NCBI GenBank assembly: GCA_007922225.1 | Contig: ML679956.1 | Location: 18,325,049-18,389,048 of the forward strand | DNA: 64,000 bases | Source of the DNA: Emydura subglobosa | Lineage: Eukaryota > Chordata > Testudines > Chelidae | Reading direction: 5' to 3' | Shown here: positions 32,400 to 45,279 of the stretch, piece after piece | Layout: every line of letters begins with the position of its first letter | Position numbering within the stretch: the first letter of the stretch is position 1 | Position numbers and translations under genes: made by a program | The notes under the pieces: model-generated | What the model was told of the DNA's origin: nothing | What the model saw: only the letters and a program-made list of their open reading frames with translations | Databases searched by the model: none

Positions 32400-35300
32400 G
32401 TATGGTGCACCTCAGCGTCCATGATCTATAGGATCATGTGCTCAATACTCAAAGTTCAGTATATGCAAAAACAAACTGAGTATTTCTAATGACCAATCCA
32501 GTAAAAGAAACAAAAAATAAATAAAGAAAACCCAGCAACAAATATCAGGCTCTCTGGATCCACTGAATGTCACACTTGTGTCCTGTTGTAAAAAAACAGT
32601 TGCAGTGCTGTTGATGCAAGTCTCCTACTTCTACTTCCACAGTTTATTGCCACAAACTCTAATAGTAGCTGCAAGGCAAACAAGATAATATCCTTTAGCC
32701 AAGGTGAGGGCTGTGCAATGCCCTGAATGCAAAGAAATGGCACAATTCCACTCTGCACTGGAGAAACGGGATCTACAGAACTGTACAGGGGATCAACAAC
32801 CTGCAAGAACCCCACCTGAACTAAATCATTCTAATTGTACAGGAGTTTTGGAGGGATGCTATAGGTGGGCTTGTAGATTAATTTGCCAGAAGTCCCCTCA
32901 GCTGCCACAAGGCTGCAATATCAGTCACTGGGCAAAGGGCAGAGTTCAGTTCCCTTTTCCCCTGACTTCTGTGTAAACTTTGCTGCCAAAAGCCCCATTT
33001 TCTGATTTTGCACCAGGGAGAGGATTTGGCTGACAAGAGAGGAAAATATTTAATAATTCACAAATGACTGTCACCCATTTGCTGTATATCTTCAACCACA
33101 CAAGCTCTGTGGCTGTTCCCTCTAACAGTTTTCTGAAGTTATTGCTTTTATGAATTTTGGACTAATTGGCTATTGAGTCCTTATGGGTGTTTTAACAGAG
33201 AGCCTCAGAACTGCAACTTGTTTCAGCCAATCAAATTATTCTTTTTAGAAAATGCCTCTTACTCAAATTTCCATAGCTATTATAATTTCCTGAGTCTGTC
33301 TGAATTAAATTATAACTCTCCTGAGAAAAGCTCCACCAATTCTCTAACAGTTTATATATGATGGTAACATTCAAAAGCCAATGACCTATATATGTGCACT
33401 GCGGTCATGGGGTTTGTTTGTTTGTTTTTTGTTTGCGTCAACTAGTTATCCACTGGCCTCGAAACAAACGTTTCAAATCAGTGACCTAGTGACCTTGAAA
33501 AAAATGTCACAGGTCCCCAATATGTTTTAAGTGACTGGTTCCGACAAACTAGAGACAAAAGAGTAAATTTACACTGAAAACCTACTCCACTGTGTGTTCA
33601 AGAAATGGGAGCAAATAAAAGCGATAAATTAATTAGTACAGACTACAACATAATACTGCATATACAGTTTACCTTCAACTCTTGCACCAGCAGTCATAAT
33701 GATACATTCCAGTAATAATAGCGGCTTCACCACAAAAATTTTACACCACAGGAAAGTCCCAGATATAATAAATCAGTTTCTGTTTGCTGAAAAGCCTTGC
33801 TTCAGAAGCACTATTTTAAAAGAAACAAGCAGCACTGGCACATCAGCTGCAGTTTCTCCTACTCCTTAAGATAAGCCAAAACCCAAGTGGACTGGGTCAA
33901 GTTTAGAGGAAGAGCAATGACATGTTGATCCATTATTCTGGCCCTATACTAAGGAAAAAGATATATAGAGATTATGCTCAAGTGACTACCAACTCAATTA
34001 GTCAATTAAAGTAATTATGCCCTCAAGTATTAGTAAAGTGAAAAGTAAGCTTGCAAATAAAGCATACAAGGAATGTTAATATTAAGGTCAGTAAGACAGA
34101 AGCACACTTACTCATTTTATATTTTATCTAGTCCTCAAATGTAGCTCTTGGTGCTTCCGATACAAGATTTTCACTAAATGTTATATAGCCAATTGAGAGG
34201 ACAGAGCCACAACACCAAGAAAAACTCAAGTGCACAGACTAACAGCATTTACAATAAATATAAGACAGTGTGTATGTTACACGAGTTACACAGATAGTCA
34301 ATTTTTGAGGCATACAAGCCAAATAAAGAAAATCACAAAAAAAATTAAAAGGAGTTTGGTGAGCAATTCTAGATAATAGTTCATGTGTTGATAATCCAAG
34401 TCCCATAGACCAGCCTCCACCAATTATATAGCTCTCTCTCTTCATGCCATATTTCATTTACCACATCTCTATGCTAATTTTGTAATATTTTTCTTTCCCC
34501 TGACTCTATCTTAAGATAGCTACCCTAATTCTTTTCTTATTATACCTTTCTGTTGAACTTCCATTATCCCAAAAAAATATTAAATTGGATTCAATATTTT
34601 CAATGCATTTTCTTCTTTTAAATCAGCTAATAGAAGTCATATCAGACATTACAGTACAGGTAAAGAATCCCTCTTTTCTCTCCTCAGTGAAATCTAAGAA
34701 AATACTGCAGCACGATGCTCAAATGAGGTATACTGCAATGTGTACGAGAACTTGGGAAATTGTATTCTTATTTCAACCCCCATGAGACTGTTCTCCATTC
34801 AAGTCATTTGACTTTAAAAACTAGTTCATTGTCTGAACAACACACTATTTATTCCCTTTCAATATTTAAACATGGATCACTTTAAAAATCAATCATAAAT
34901 TCAAACCTCTGTAAATTCTGAAACAGTTTCAGTATTTAAATAGGTTTTTATAACAGCAGCTCCTAGGCTTCAGGAGCAGAACTGTCTAAAGATCTTCAAG
35001 AGTGATGTTGTTTTACTGTCAATTCACACGAGGCAATTCCAGGAACAAATAAAAGCGAGTTTATATTTTGCCTCTGAGTTCTAAGAATGAAGTGTGGACA
35101 AAGGACACACATTATCAAATCCTCTCCCCTGCACTGTGCTTGAACAAACAGGTTTGGTGCAGGCATGCTTTTCAGACAACAAAATCCTAATCCTATGTTA
35201 TTCCACATTCTCAGAACTGCAATAGCCTCTGAATTCACATCCCTACATGGGGTATCTGAGTGAGGGGAACTGGCCAGTGGGATCCGTGCTGACAGAGCAA

Positions 35301-35505
35301 CCAACTCTACTTGCCAAAAAACCCACTGATTTAATCAGTGAGACTACCACACAGAGCACAGTTTCACAATTCGGAAGAGGACACACATCCCTTTTGTCAG
35401 CTACTCATAACCCACTGCCATTACCCATCCAGTGGATTCTCACCCATTCTACTGTGTTTCAGGCCTCATATTTCAGCAGAGGTTGCAGCACTGGATAGGA
35501 TTTGC
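32400..35505. other. No gene seen; unique sequence
   Basis: Three kilobases with only sub-110-codon frames and no domains. The 102-codon minus-strand frame at 34,996-35,304 and the 90-codon plus-strand frame at 32,704-32,976 show no recognisable motif and no splice context I can support. Confidence 0.5.
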
Positions 35506-36391
35506 CCATAGGCGGAGTTTGGGGGTGACATGGGGGGCACTGCCCCCCCAATTTATGATGGTTGGGTGTGGGGACCGCCTGGGAGGCAGGCGGCTGCAGC
35601 TCACCTCCTGGCTGCATGCTGGGACCAGGCAGGAGGGGGCTGCTGTTGCTGGGGTCCTGGCTTTGTGCCAGGACTGGCCAGAAGGCAGGAGGCTGCAGCC
35701 CGCCTGCTCACCTCCCAGCTGGGAGAGGGGACCAGTCAGGAGTCAGGTAGCTGGTTGGGGCAGACTGGCCAGGCCAAGGCCAGGGCGGGTCAGCAGGCCA
35801 GCTGGCTACAGGCTAGCCCGGGGGTGCTGGAGCAGCACTCAGGTGAGCCGGTGCAACGCAGGCCGATGGCGTTCCGGCAGCTGGGAGTGCTTGGGCTGGT
35901 GGCGCCAGCCTGGAGGCAGGGCAGGGTGGGCTGATGTTGTGGCCCGGCATGAGCCAGCAGCATTCCGGGGACTGGGGGCACTCAGGCCAGCGGCCCTCCA
36001 GAGGGCAGCTGGCCATCAGCCAGCCTGGGGTTCGGGTGGGCTGGCGGCACTCCGGGGGCCGGGGGCGGCCGGCCAGCCTGGGGGGGCTAGGGTGGGTTGG
36101 GGCAGCACAGCACTGGGGCACGGACTCTGGGGGCACTCGGGCTGCCTGCCACTGGTGCTGGGGCACTCCAGCACTGCACACCCAGCCAGTCTGGCTCGTG
36201 CCTGGTACTCGGGACACTCAGGACAGGCCTGGGGCTATGACGGGAGAGAGGACGGAAGGGGTGGGACTTCAGGCGGAAGGGGCAGGTCAGGGGGCTAGCC
36301 TCTCCAAACAGGCTGAGGTGGTCATGAGCTGCCAACAGTGGCTACCCCTCCCCTCCTCCCCCCCAATTAAGCGGTCAAACTCTGTCTATGG
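35506..36391. mobile_element. GC-rich inverted-repeat DNA element, 886 bp, with target duplication
   Basis: The left end ccataggcggagtttgg and right end ccaaactctg-like (read on plus as tcaaactctgtctatgg) form an inverted repeat of about 16 bases with two mismatches. The sequence atttgc sits just outside both ends (35,500-35,505 and 36,392-36,397); with the adjoining gg it could be an 8-bp duplication, which would suit hAT. The interior is strongly GC-rich (cagcctgg, gggcactc, gctggcggc) unlike the surroundings. Long frames on both strands (up to 288 codons) reflect this composition and have no domain. Confidence 0.75.
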
Positions 36392-36420
36392 ATTTGCTCC
36401 ACTAAAAGCACAAAGCTGAT

Positions 36421-36630
36421 AAATACTTTGCATTTCTATAGCACTTTTCATCCAAAGATCTGAAAAGACCTTACAAAAAGCAGTTAGGATCATTAAGCCA
36501 ATTCTACAGATGGAAAACCGAGATACAAAGAGGCCAAGTAACATGCCCAAGGTCACACAGTGAGTTAATGGCAGAAAGAAAAAGAGAACCTCAGTTTCCT
36601 GATTCCCCATCCAGTGCCCTATCTATGGGT
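36421..36630 (-). repeat. MIR-like / CORE-SINE copy
   Basis: tttctatagcacttttcatc, then ttctacagatggaaaaccga, caaggtcacacagtgagtta and a final cagtgccctatc. On the minus strand this is the MIR order: tRNA-like head decayed, core, then gtgaccttgggca-type and tctgtagaa-type blocks. A second copy is at 56.1 kb. Confidence 0.6.
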
Positions 36631-37223
36631 CCATGCTGCTGTAATTTGACCAAGAATTCAAATCTTGATTCGTTACTGAGAATAGGTCATACTCTACTAC
36701 AGATCCTTAGGTAATATTCCCATTGAAAAGGGTAGAATGTTCCAATAGGAATAGCTTCGAGTCCAAAGTGGTGTTACAACATAGTGAGGTCTATGTAAAA
36801 TAAGAAAAACAAACCACTTCTTATGAGGAAAACAATCCTACTAATCACAGGAATGGACCCTTTCTGGTTTTCCAGTCAACTACTGTATTCATATTCAGCC
36901 TGTAAGAGCCAGTAAAACACGTTAAGGATCCTTGTTAGCAGGAGGCCAGAGGATAATTGCAGGAATTAAGCTCTTTCTTTGTGATAATGCACTTAACCAC
37001 CTATAACTTTGCATGAATCCAGAAAATATCATTTGGCTGTAAACGGTATGCTTTTATGCACAATATGACCAGTTTGCAACTCATCTGTGCCTGTAGTAAT
37101 CATGCTTTTCAGCCACTAATACCACCAAGCACCCAGCATCCTGAGACTGCCACTCTCCACACAGGGAGAAACTGCCATTCATAACTATTTTCTGTATATC
37201 AAGCAATGGATGACCCTATTTTC
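36631..37223. other. No gene seen
   Basis: Unique sequence without recognisable features. Confidence 0.55.
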
Positions 37224-37303
37224 AGAGCTGTAGCCATGTTGATCCCAGGATATACGAGAGACAAGGACCAATAAAAGATATTACCTTACCTACCTTGTCT
37301 CTT
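37224..37303. repeat. Short repeat with gtagccatgttgatc box and agagacaagg hairpin
   Basis: gagctgtagccatgttgatc starts it; gagagacaagg at 37,256-37,266 pairs with ccttgtctct at 37,293-37,302, around accaataaaagatatta. The opening box is shared with 26.6 kb and 55.26 kb, which ties it to the Penelope-type tail family. Confidence 0.5.
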
Positions 37304-40168
37304 TGCTATTTTCAGAAGCAGTAGTCCACTCTGTAGCTTTTTTCTCTATCCTTTTTACATACCTCTAATAAAATATCAGTTGTGGTTGACACAGTATTAA
37401 CAGGCTGTCTTCCCACATCTCATATATGACGTGTCATAGAATGCTCAGTTTTGAGAAGAAAGGTATTTGATGAATCAAGTAAATGAAGCCAAGATGTAGT
37501 TATGAGATGCATTACATCTTTAGCACATCATCTGTAAAAACGTCCTGGGTAAACTAATGCTCCAGGGGAAACCTGACCTTTAAGAGCCTTGCTAATACTA
37601 TATCTAAATTAATGTCAATGACAAGCCCTTAAATTTAAAATAGCAGTGTTCTTCCATTCCATCTATACTATCTATTTATCCATTTGTCTTTGTGTAAATG
37701 TATGTATGTGTAAATAAATTTATGTCACTTTTGGCACTGAAAAAAAATAGAAGTTCCCAGAGTTTGGACTCATTCTCCTTTCTACAAGATGTGGAAATTA
37801 TTTATTTTGGAGCATATGTATTATAGCTATCATCTCTTGAAGGAAGGACAAATGCAATCAGAATTATTAAAAAAGCACTTTTACAGTAACTAAATCTATT
37901 TCTCCAACGCTTTGATCTTACATAGCAAGATACATGTGCTTTAATCGGAGAGGCATGGAACTATTGAAGAAATCTATTTAACAAGTAATTATGGATTAGA
38001 ACTAAAGACTAGGCTGTGCACTGACATGTCTGGTGGCCAAGATCAAAATCCTAAATGTAATCAGTTTTGCAATTTTAGAACAAAACACTGCAAATAAATT
38101 CAGGACAACTCACACTCCCTGATTTGAAGAAATCTACTTCAACATGCTGATAATGGAATGACCTCTTATAGGCTTAGATTTGGGCACCAAGCCACCGTTA
38201 AGCACTAGGAGTGATGCTGTTTGATGCGTAGGAGGTTAAGCCCCAGCTGCCTGCTCTTTGCCAACCATCTTTTTGATGAGTTTAATTCCATTATCAGCCT
38301 CAAGCGCAAAGATTCCATTCTGACTGGCCCATACATGGGCTGCAGAAGAGAGATGCAGACTATCCTTACTCCTGCCATTCACACTACGCAGCTGCTTAGG
38401 AGATACTACTACAATATAGCCCATAGTGAAGTAAATCTCCCTCTCAACCCTACAATAAAGAGAAATAAACTTATTTCACCGTTGCTTTTTCACATGATAG
38501 AGTAGGTGTAGTCCTCATGCCAAAGTCTGTACTCTGATTAAAAGGATTCCACTCTATCTGAAATAAGGACAGTCACATTACCCAAATCCAAGTGGACTAA
38601 AGCTGCAAGGATCTTTCACATTTTTTTGATCAAGAAACTTTTTATCTGAACGTTTTTCATTTCAAATTTCAGGTGCATAATAAGCTGTGCTCTAATTGGT
38701 TTCTCTGCAGCAAAGAGCTACTTGGTGTTTTCTGTACAGTTATACTTCCTTGCAGAGAAGAAATTATCTTGATTCCACATAGGGATGCACACACTGTGTG
38801 CTGTACCAAATGTTAAAAGCCAGTGAACAGAAACATAGACATGACATGTTTCAACTTTGCTCTGAGCTAAACAATCTGCCTCTTTCTTATTAACATCATC
38901 CTTCAGCCCTGGGGCTACATAAACACTGTCAAACCTGGTTTCAGTATGAAGAGAGCACATTAATATTCTCATTAATATACATTTTCCATAGCTTTCCCAT
39001 TAGATTGCTTATTTAGAACCCTATGGCAAATCCCATCAAATACTTCAGATTCACCAATGCTAAAGCTATGGACAGCCCTGGCTTCATAAAGTAAAAATAG
39101 AAAAAAGTTATTTGTTCTACAAGCCATAATCTGCAGACCCCCACTCAGTCAAAACCTCCACTGAATCTACATTTGCACCAAAGTGAGGACTGCAAGATTG
39201 CTGGGCCCGTAGTTTAGTCAGTGGGATTCATTCATCTCCTCACAAAGCATAAGTAAAGAGGCTTCGTTCAGGAAGCTAAACAGGGGTTGGTCAGCTAGCC
39301 TGGTCTTATGCCAGCCTACAGGAATAAAAGCTAATTCCCTTCCATAACTGCAGGAAATGTGATGGGGGATGACTGGATGCAGTGTACCCTTTCTAAGCCT
39401 GTCCCAAATGCACCCCAGTGGATGAGCTATTCAGAGCTGTGTGTAGGTAATGTGGAGGCTCTCCTAGGTTCTAACTCAATTTTGCTTTGGGCTTTAAAGT
39501 TCATTTTTAAATTCTGCATCCTCTCCCATTGTCAGGCTTCAAGTATAAAGCTTAACCACCATTCTTAAGAGTTAAAAACTCACTGATGAACTCTTGATAT
39601 TTTCTTCTTAAATGTACGGTATGCTTATGAGAACTCAAGTCTCCAAAACCCAATGATTTGAATATAGTATTATTATTTCAATATCTTAGAAAACATAACC
39701 CCAGAAATCCCAGTGAGAACTAAACACTATGGAGGCTCTTCCAAGTCTGTGGACATGAACCATTAAAAGTAAGCAGTTAAAGTCACTGATGGGGTTGTTC
39801 ATCACGGATAATTTTGTCAAAATACTGTATATTAAATAGAATTGCCAGAAAAGATGTTATACGTGGGCTCACAGCCTCAAGTGCAGCTGTCTGACACATA
39901 TATAAGGACTGGAGGGTGTATTAAGATGTGCAATTCTATAAAAATGGGCAAGGCAATGTGAGTAAGTACGTCAGTTAAAGTTTAATGAAATTCCCAATGC
40001 ACTGGACATTTTGCACGTTGTAAATATCAATGTAAATTAACAAGGTGTAAATTCACTAGTTTCAGGCCAGTGCATGTCTAATTTGAGTTTGTAATATTTG
40101 AGTTCATTACAACTAATATCTGGCAAAACCAACCTACTGTACGTAAAGATATAGCCTTCACTCAGAGA
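37304..40168. other. Unique sequence, one candidate reading frame at 38.2-38.5 kb
   Basis: No repeat family recognised in nearly 3 kb. Between 38,221 and 38,505 both strands are open. The minus-strand frame (38,236 up to about 38,460) looks more protein-like and is preceded on that strand by a tttctctttattgtag acceptor-like stretch. Family unknown; it may be chance. See findings. Confidence 0.4.
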
Positions 40169-40444
40169 GTACATCTACACTTTGAACTCAGTAAGTGATT
40201 CCCAGCTCAAGGAGACATGCTCGCATTAGCTGTCATCAAGTCAGAGCACTAAAAAGGGAATGTAGCCATGAGAAGGGCTAGCCAGCCCAACTACGTATGT
40301 AAGATACACATCTGGAGCCGCCAACCCCTCCCTCAATTTGCACTGCCACAGCTACTCTCTATTTTTGGCGCACTAGCTTGATGGGAGCTAGCACTAGTAT
40401 ATGCTGGAAATCACACTCCCAGCTCAAAGTGCAGACACACCCAT
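40169..40444. mobile_element. Non-autonomous inverted-repeat transposon (CTACACTTTGA)
   Basis: The left end gtacatctacactttgaact is mirrored by agctcaaagtgcagacacac on the right. The interior has ctagcactagtat and ggagctagc blocks, also self-complementary. No transposase frame. It has the same style as the other GTCTACA-ended elements here but a different sub-terminal sequence. Confidence 0.6.
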
Positions 40445-41487
40445 AAATTGGATACATGGAGGTAGAAGTGACAGAAAGAGATCTTATAAGGGTGTGTGTG
40501 AAAAATGTAGTTTAAATAAATTCTTAAGAATAGGACTCCAGAATTCTTGTTGTACAGGCCTTAGGAACAATTTCTCCACAGGGCCTCCACTATGTTTGGG
40601 TGGTTTAGACTGAAGGAAGCAAGTTCAAAAAAGTAAAAGTTGGGAAGTCTTGGATTTAAACTTGGAAATATACCCCCAAAAAGCCCTCAGTGAGAGCACT
40701 GTTCCAGGAGCATTTAAATCCTGCTTCTCTCAAGCAAGAATGAACGTCAGCCTTAAGCCTCCTGCCAAACTGAACTTTCAGAGATGCAGGTTCAATCCAG
40801 CTCATTTAAGCTTTCTTCAGTCCTTCCATAACCATGACACTAACCCCATTCTTGCTGATGAAATATATCACAGACCAGTATGTCTCCAGTCTTGCTGCTG
40901 GACTCAGGCTAGTTTCTCACATAATTTACATATGCTTCTGTTAAAGCTGCATAATATATTTGGGGGCATAATCGGGATGAGTTCCAGATTGTTACCATCA
41001 CTGAAAGGAGAAAACATTCTTAGCCCAGTAGAGAAACAAGTGATCTCTGCTGGGCATGTGGTTGTTCATAAAAGGTAAAGGGTCAGATCTATATAGGAAA
41101 AGTGGGTTGGGAAGATGCTATATTTTGGCGAAGGCATATGCAAGAGGTGGAGCCGAACATTTTGGTAGACTGTCCATAATTAACACAAAGCTCATTCTTT
41201 CCCTCACCCAGTTATTCTCACCCCTCCCTTACTATTTTACCTCAGGAATCAAACAGCTTGAACTTGGTACTCATTAGATTCCCAAGGAATAGCAAGAAGT
41301 TGACACAGTATTGGTACAAATGGAAAGCTGAGATAATTGTAAATATAGCTGTTGAAGTGCTTTTGAGTGTCTTGGCAGGGTCTAATGATAATTGACTGAT
41401 ACTATCCTTTTATAGGAGGTCATGCTCTTGAGAATAATGTAACAACACAGCAAAGCCCTCAGTTGAATATGCTGTAGTAAGTTAAGT
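40445..41487. other. No gene seen
   Basis: A 142-codon plus-strand frame covers 40,650-41,078, the longest in this stretch, but it has no recognisable motif, no supporting context and ordinary composition. I treat it as chance. Confidence 0.45.
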
Positions 41488-42090
41488 ATAGTTTCATAAA
41501 GTTTAAGGCCAGAAGGGATCATTACATCATGTAGACCTCCAGCATATCACAGGCCATTAAATTTCACCCCAAATACCCCTAATACAGAGCCAAATGACTT
41601 TAGTTAGACTAAAGCATTTCAGTCTTCAGGAGACTAAACTGTTGTGTGCCACAGGAGAGACCAAGATGTCATGAATGACCAAGGCCCTTACAATGTCAGA
41701 GAACTGATTAGGTGAAATACACCCAGATAATCCTAGCAGGTGATCCACATCCCACACTGCAGAGGAAGGGCAAAAAAAAAAAAAACCCAGCAAGGTCCCC
41801 GAACCGAACTGGGGAAAAATTTCTTTCCAACCCCAAATCTGGCAATCACTTAGACCTGAGCATATAAACAAGATACACCAGCCAGCAATTTAAGAAAGAG
41901 GATTCTCTGTTCTGTTCTGTCTCAAACCCCTTGTCCACCCCATCAGTGTTCTGCCTCTAGCTGTGGCCAATCTTTGTTGCCTCAGAGGAAGGCGAAAAAA
42001 AACTGTAGAACACATCCAGCCAATTGAGCATCTGGGGAAAAATCCTTCCTGACCCCTGCAGGTCACTAGCTGAAGTCCTAGCATGAAATT
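41488..42090 (-). mobile_element. CR1-like LINE tail, minus strand
   Basis: Begins at the CR1 terminus in reverse (tttcataaagtttaaggcc, agaagggatcattac) and contains two gaaggcaaaaa-type blocks followed by actggggaaaaatttctttcc and ctggggaaaaatccttcctg. These duplicated blocks match the 29.9-kb copy. No coding trace is left. Confidence 0.6.
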
Positions 42091-42204
42091 TGATTATAGT
42101 CATCGTCTTAACACAGAGCTGAAAGCGTTACGTGTATGATGAGGGCAATGCAAAGCTTTCTGTTCTCTCCCGGACACATGAAGGAAAGGGTTGAACAGGT
42201 GGGA

Positions 42205-42312
42205 TTCATACATTCACAGACTAAGGCCAGAAGGAACTGTCATGAACCTCTGCACGCACACACTATAGAACTTCTCCCAGAAACTGGATTAAATCATATC
42301 TGTCCGAAAGAA
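42205..42312 (-). repeat. CR1-like terminus fragment, minus strand
   Basis: cacagactaaggccagaagg, then aactgtcatgaacctctgc, repeats the start of the 29.7-kb and 41.5-kb tails. Confidence 0.5.
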
Positions 42313-42784
42313 ATCTAATTTATCTAACGTGTGACCTGTTAATTCCATACAATGCAAGATTTTTTTAAAAACAAAATATCACACAGTACTAAGTCGCATA
42401 CCTTGGAGACATGCAAGTATACTACATCAACACATACCTGCTTCTTTTTTTTCCTTCTTCTTTCTCTGGCCATGACAATCCAGCACCAAGTGTCTCTAAC
42501 CCCGCATGCCATACATGACATCTTTCTAAACAGTGTTGCACAACCCCCTCCCTCATCACACACATACAAAGGATGGAGCATTGCTGTGCAGGAGCAATCT
42601 AGCTGAGACATGAAATCAGAAACCCACATGAAATCACTGGGGTGCCTGGCAGAAAACTCTTTCTTTCCATTTATGCCATGATTTCTCCTTATGCAGTTTC
42701 CTTCCTTCCTAATTGTTATTTCTGATGCTGAATAATAAAGAACATCCTTGTCTCTTCTCCACCATCCTCAATCAGGGACCTCAG
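42313..42784. other. No gene seen
   Basis: Both strands are open over 42,339-42,629 because of pyrimidine-rich composition. No motif recognised. Confidence 0.5.
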
Positions 42785-42868
42785 TGTACGACTCTGGGAT
42801 TTAAATATGGACCTCAGACTTGGAGAGGCATAACTTTATCTCTAGGCCACTGAGCCAGCCTTCTGTAA
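42785..42868 (-). repeat. tRNA-derived SINE head
   Basis: On the minus strand: ggctggctcagtggcctaga resembles a tRNA 5' half with an A-box-like element (ggctcagtgg), and tccatatttaaatcccag lies at the B-box position. Spacing is roughly that of a tRNA but the acceptor ends do not pair well, so this is a SINE or tRNA relic and not a functional tRNA gene. Confidence 0.4.
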
Positions 42869-42879
42869 ATCATTTCTGA

Positions 42880-45279
42880 TCTATTCCTGTGCCTTGATGC
42901 TTCAGTTTCCTTTCCCTTCTCATCAAACTGCAGCTGTGATATGACCACACTGCACAAATCTGAGCAGGTACAATATTCCGAAGTGCAGCATTGCCTCTCA
43001 TGTTTAGGAGATTGCTCCAGATTAATCAAGGCTCCCTTTGCGGCTCACATTGACTTGTTCAAGTCAGAGGGCACATACTGCAATTTCCTTTGCCTTTTGA
43101 TTTGTATTAATCAGTAATTTTGGACTGTGTAACTTTCCATTTCCTTACAGGTCTCTTAAGCATCACTGCATTACAGCGGCACCTGGTGGGATTGGCTGGA
43201 GCTGAAAATGCAATGTTGCAAGCAAGCGCACCCAGGACTGAAAATGACTTATCTTCAGAAACCCTATGATATTCATAATGCAAATAAAAATTGCAATCAT
43301 TTTTCTGCCACTCTCTATAATACCCTATTAATATGAAAAATCCAAAATGTGTGTCCCTGAACATTATTTTAGTATTCACTGAAGATACAGAGCCACTGCA
43401 AGTTAAGGAATTCAAGAGACCAGATGGTGATTTCTAAGCCACACCTGAGCATTAGATCCTAGCCACTGGGCTCTAAAAGATTATCAATGCACTGAAGCAC
43501 AGAACCGCAAAGGAGAACCAGATGAATAATCTATCTTTGGGGCCTATCAATTTTTGATTCATTAGCTATCATTAAAAATTAATAGAAGCACATTAGCAAT
43601 AAGGCTTGGTTTAACCAGAAGCATGTATTCTAGCAATAGAGTGACACATTGAGCCCTTTTTCTTTTGATTACCGAATTCAATCTCATAATTTTTATTTTA
43701 TGGGACACAAAGCATCTAATACAGCTTCAAAAATATAATGTTCAAAATATAGTGGCCAATAAACGTTTAATCTTTTTTCCACAAACTAGACCTTAAAAAC
43801 AGCTTTAGTTATTTATTTTTATAGCAGTAGCATACATGTGTGTATGACAGTAAAGGATACTGATCTCTGAAGACCTCAGATATCTTAAACACAAAAAAAT
43901 CAATATCAAGTCCTGTTTTTATGATAGGCCCTAAAATAAATAATGAAAACTAAGAAAGTAGACCATGTCTGCTACAAATTTTTGATAAAATCAAACAAAA
44001 AAAAAAAAGTTGTAGGATCTAGAGATCAAAAACTATACAACCAAAGAAAAATACAACCCAATAAATGAAATGATTGGGGTTTATCATAAATGAAACATTT
44101 CCCTTAAAATGCCCACATATTATTTGTATCCGTTTTATAACTTTAGGTCCCAATCCTACAACGGATAACAAGTGAGTGGACTAAAGCCAATGGGGCTCCT
44201 GACAGGTGCAGCAATATGCCAGAGCACTATCAGATACAACACTGGAGCCTTAAGAATAGTTGCCCCCAAACAATCAGAGCAATGGGCTTTTCAGCACATA
44301 TCCTCATTTCAACTGAAAGTCACCCCCTGCACATCACTGAAGCATGCACGTTACTTATAAGGACAATACCTTTTAACTGATTCAATTTATAAAATATACC
44401 TCTTGCATCCTCTAAATGTAGGCATTTAAAAGATATAAACCCATTACATTAAACCACTTGGATGGATACAGCATCCAATAACAATGATAAGAATTTTCAT
44501 TCCTTCAGACAAAAGTATAGTTGTTGCAAGGTCCCTGTCGAGCCAACGGAAAAAGCAAAGTCCAAAATATAGGGTACTCCACTAAGAATAATTCCCCAGG
44601 TCAGCAAATGTCCCACCTAGGATGAAGCACGAGGAGAAATCAGGACTGTGACAATGAGCCAGCGAGGATTAAGCAGCCAGCAAGGCAGTTGAACTAAAAG
44701 CAACCTTTAAGAACATAGTAGAAAAGTGCTGAAATGGTAAACAGGGCCATTCCTTGTACATAGTTACCAAAGCCACGTTGAGTAGACTAGAAATTAATAT
44801 GTAGACCTGTATTGTCAGAGAATCAGAAATATATACTAATTGTACTGATATCTTGACAGAAGTTTAACAATGTGTTCTAATTAGCTTGTAGGTGCTAAAC
44901 TTCTATTCCTGTCTACAGTGTTTCACTACTATATTCTATTAAGTCAGAGATTAAAAAGGGATACTAACATTTAGATGACACTTGTGGTGTAATAATATCA
45001 TTGTCTTTATTTCTCTTTGAAGTTTGTAGTAAACGGCCAATGAACCCTTTCAATGGTTAGTTGCCTAACACTAACCAATGCAACTAGATATTGGTGTATG
45101 CCTAGGAAATAGAGATTTACTTCAAAGCAACAATGTATATTACCTATGCTTCATCCAAGGAATGACTGCTGTGATCAGTTGCTGCCAAGAGGTTTATCAG
45201 CTGAACTTCAGCTACAAAAAGAACTTTAGGACCTGATCCTTACCATCTCAGATCTGCTTAAACTTTGACAGGGAAAGTC
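42880..45279. other. No gene seen
   Basis: AT-rich; frames under 105 codons without domains. A poly-A run lies near 43,996-44,008. Confidence 0.55.

Noticed and set aside
34996..35304. 102-codon minus-strand frame as a possible exon
   Set aside because: No recognisable domain and no acceptor/donor pair consistent with the frame that I could support.
35432..36298. 288-codon open frame on the plus strand
   Set aside because: It sits within the GC-rich inverted-repeat element; frames on both strands are open there, the product is Gly/Ala/Trp-rich without motif, and it runs across the element's left edge.
39204..39240. tRNA-like start gggcccgtagtttagtcag
   Set aside because: No B-box at the right distance and no pairing acceptor end; not a tRNA gene.
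40650..41078. 142-codon plus-strand frame as a possible gene
   Set aside because: No motif, no splice or promoter context, and frames of this size are expected by chance in 64 kb.
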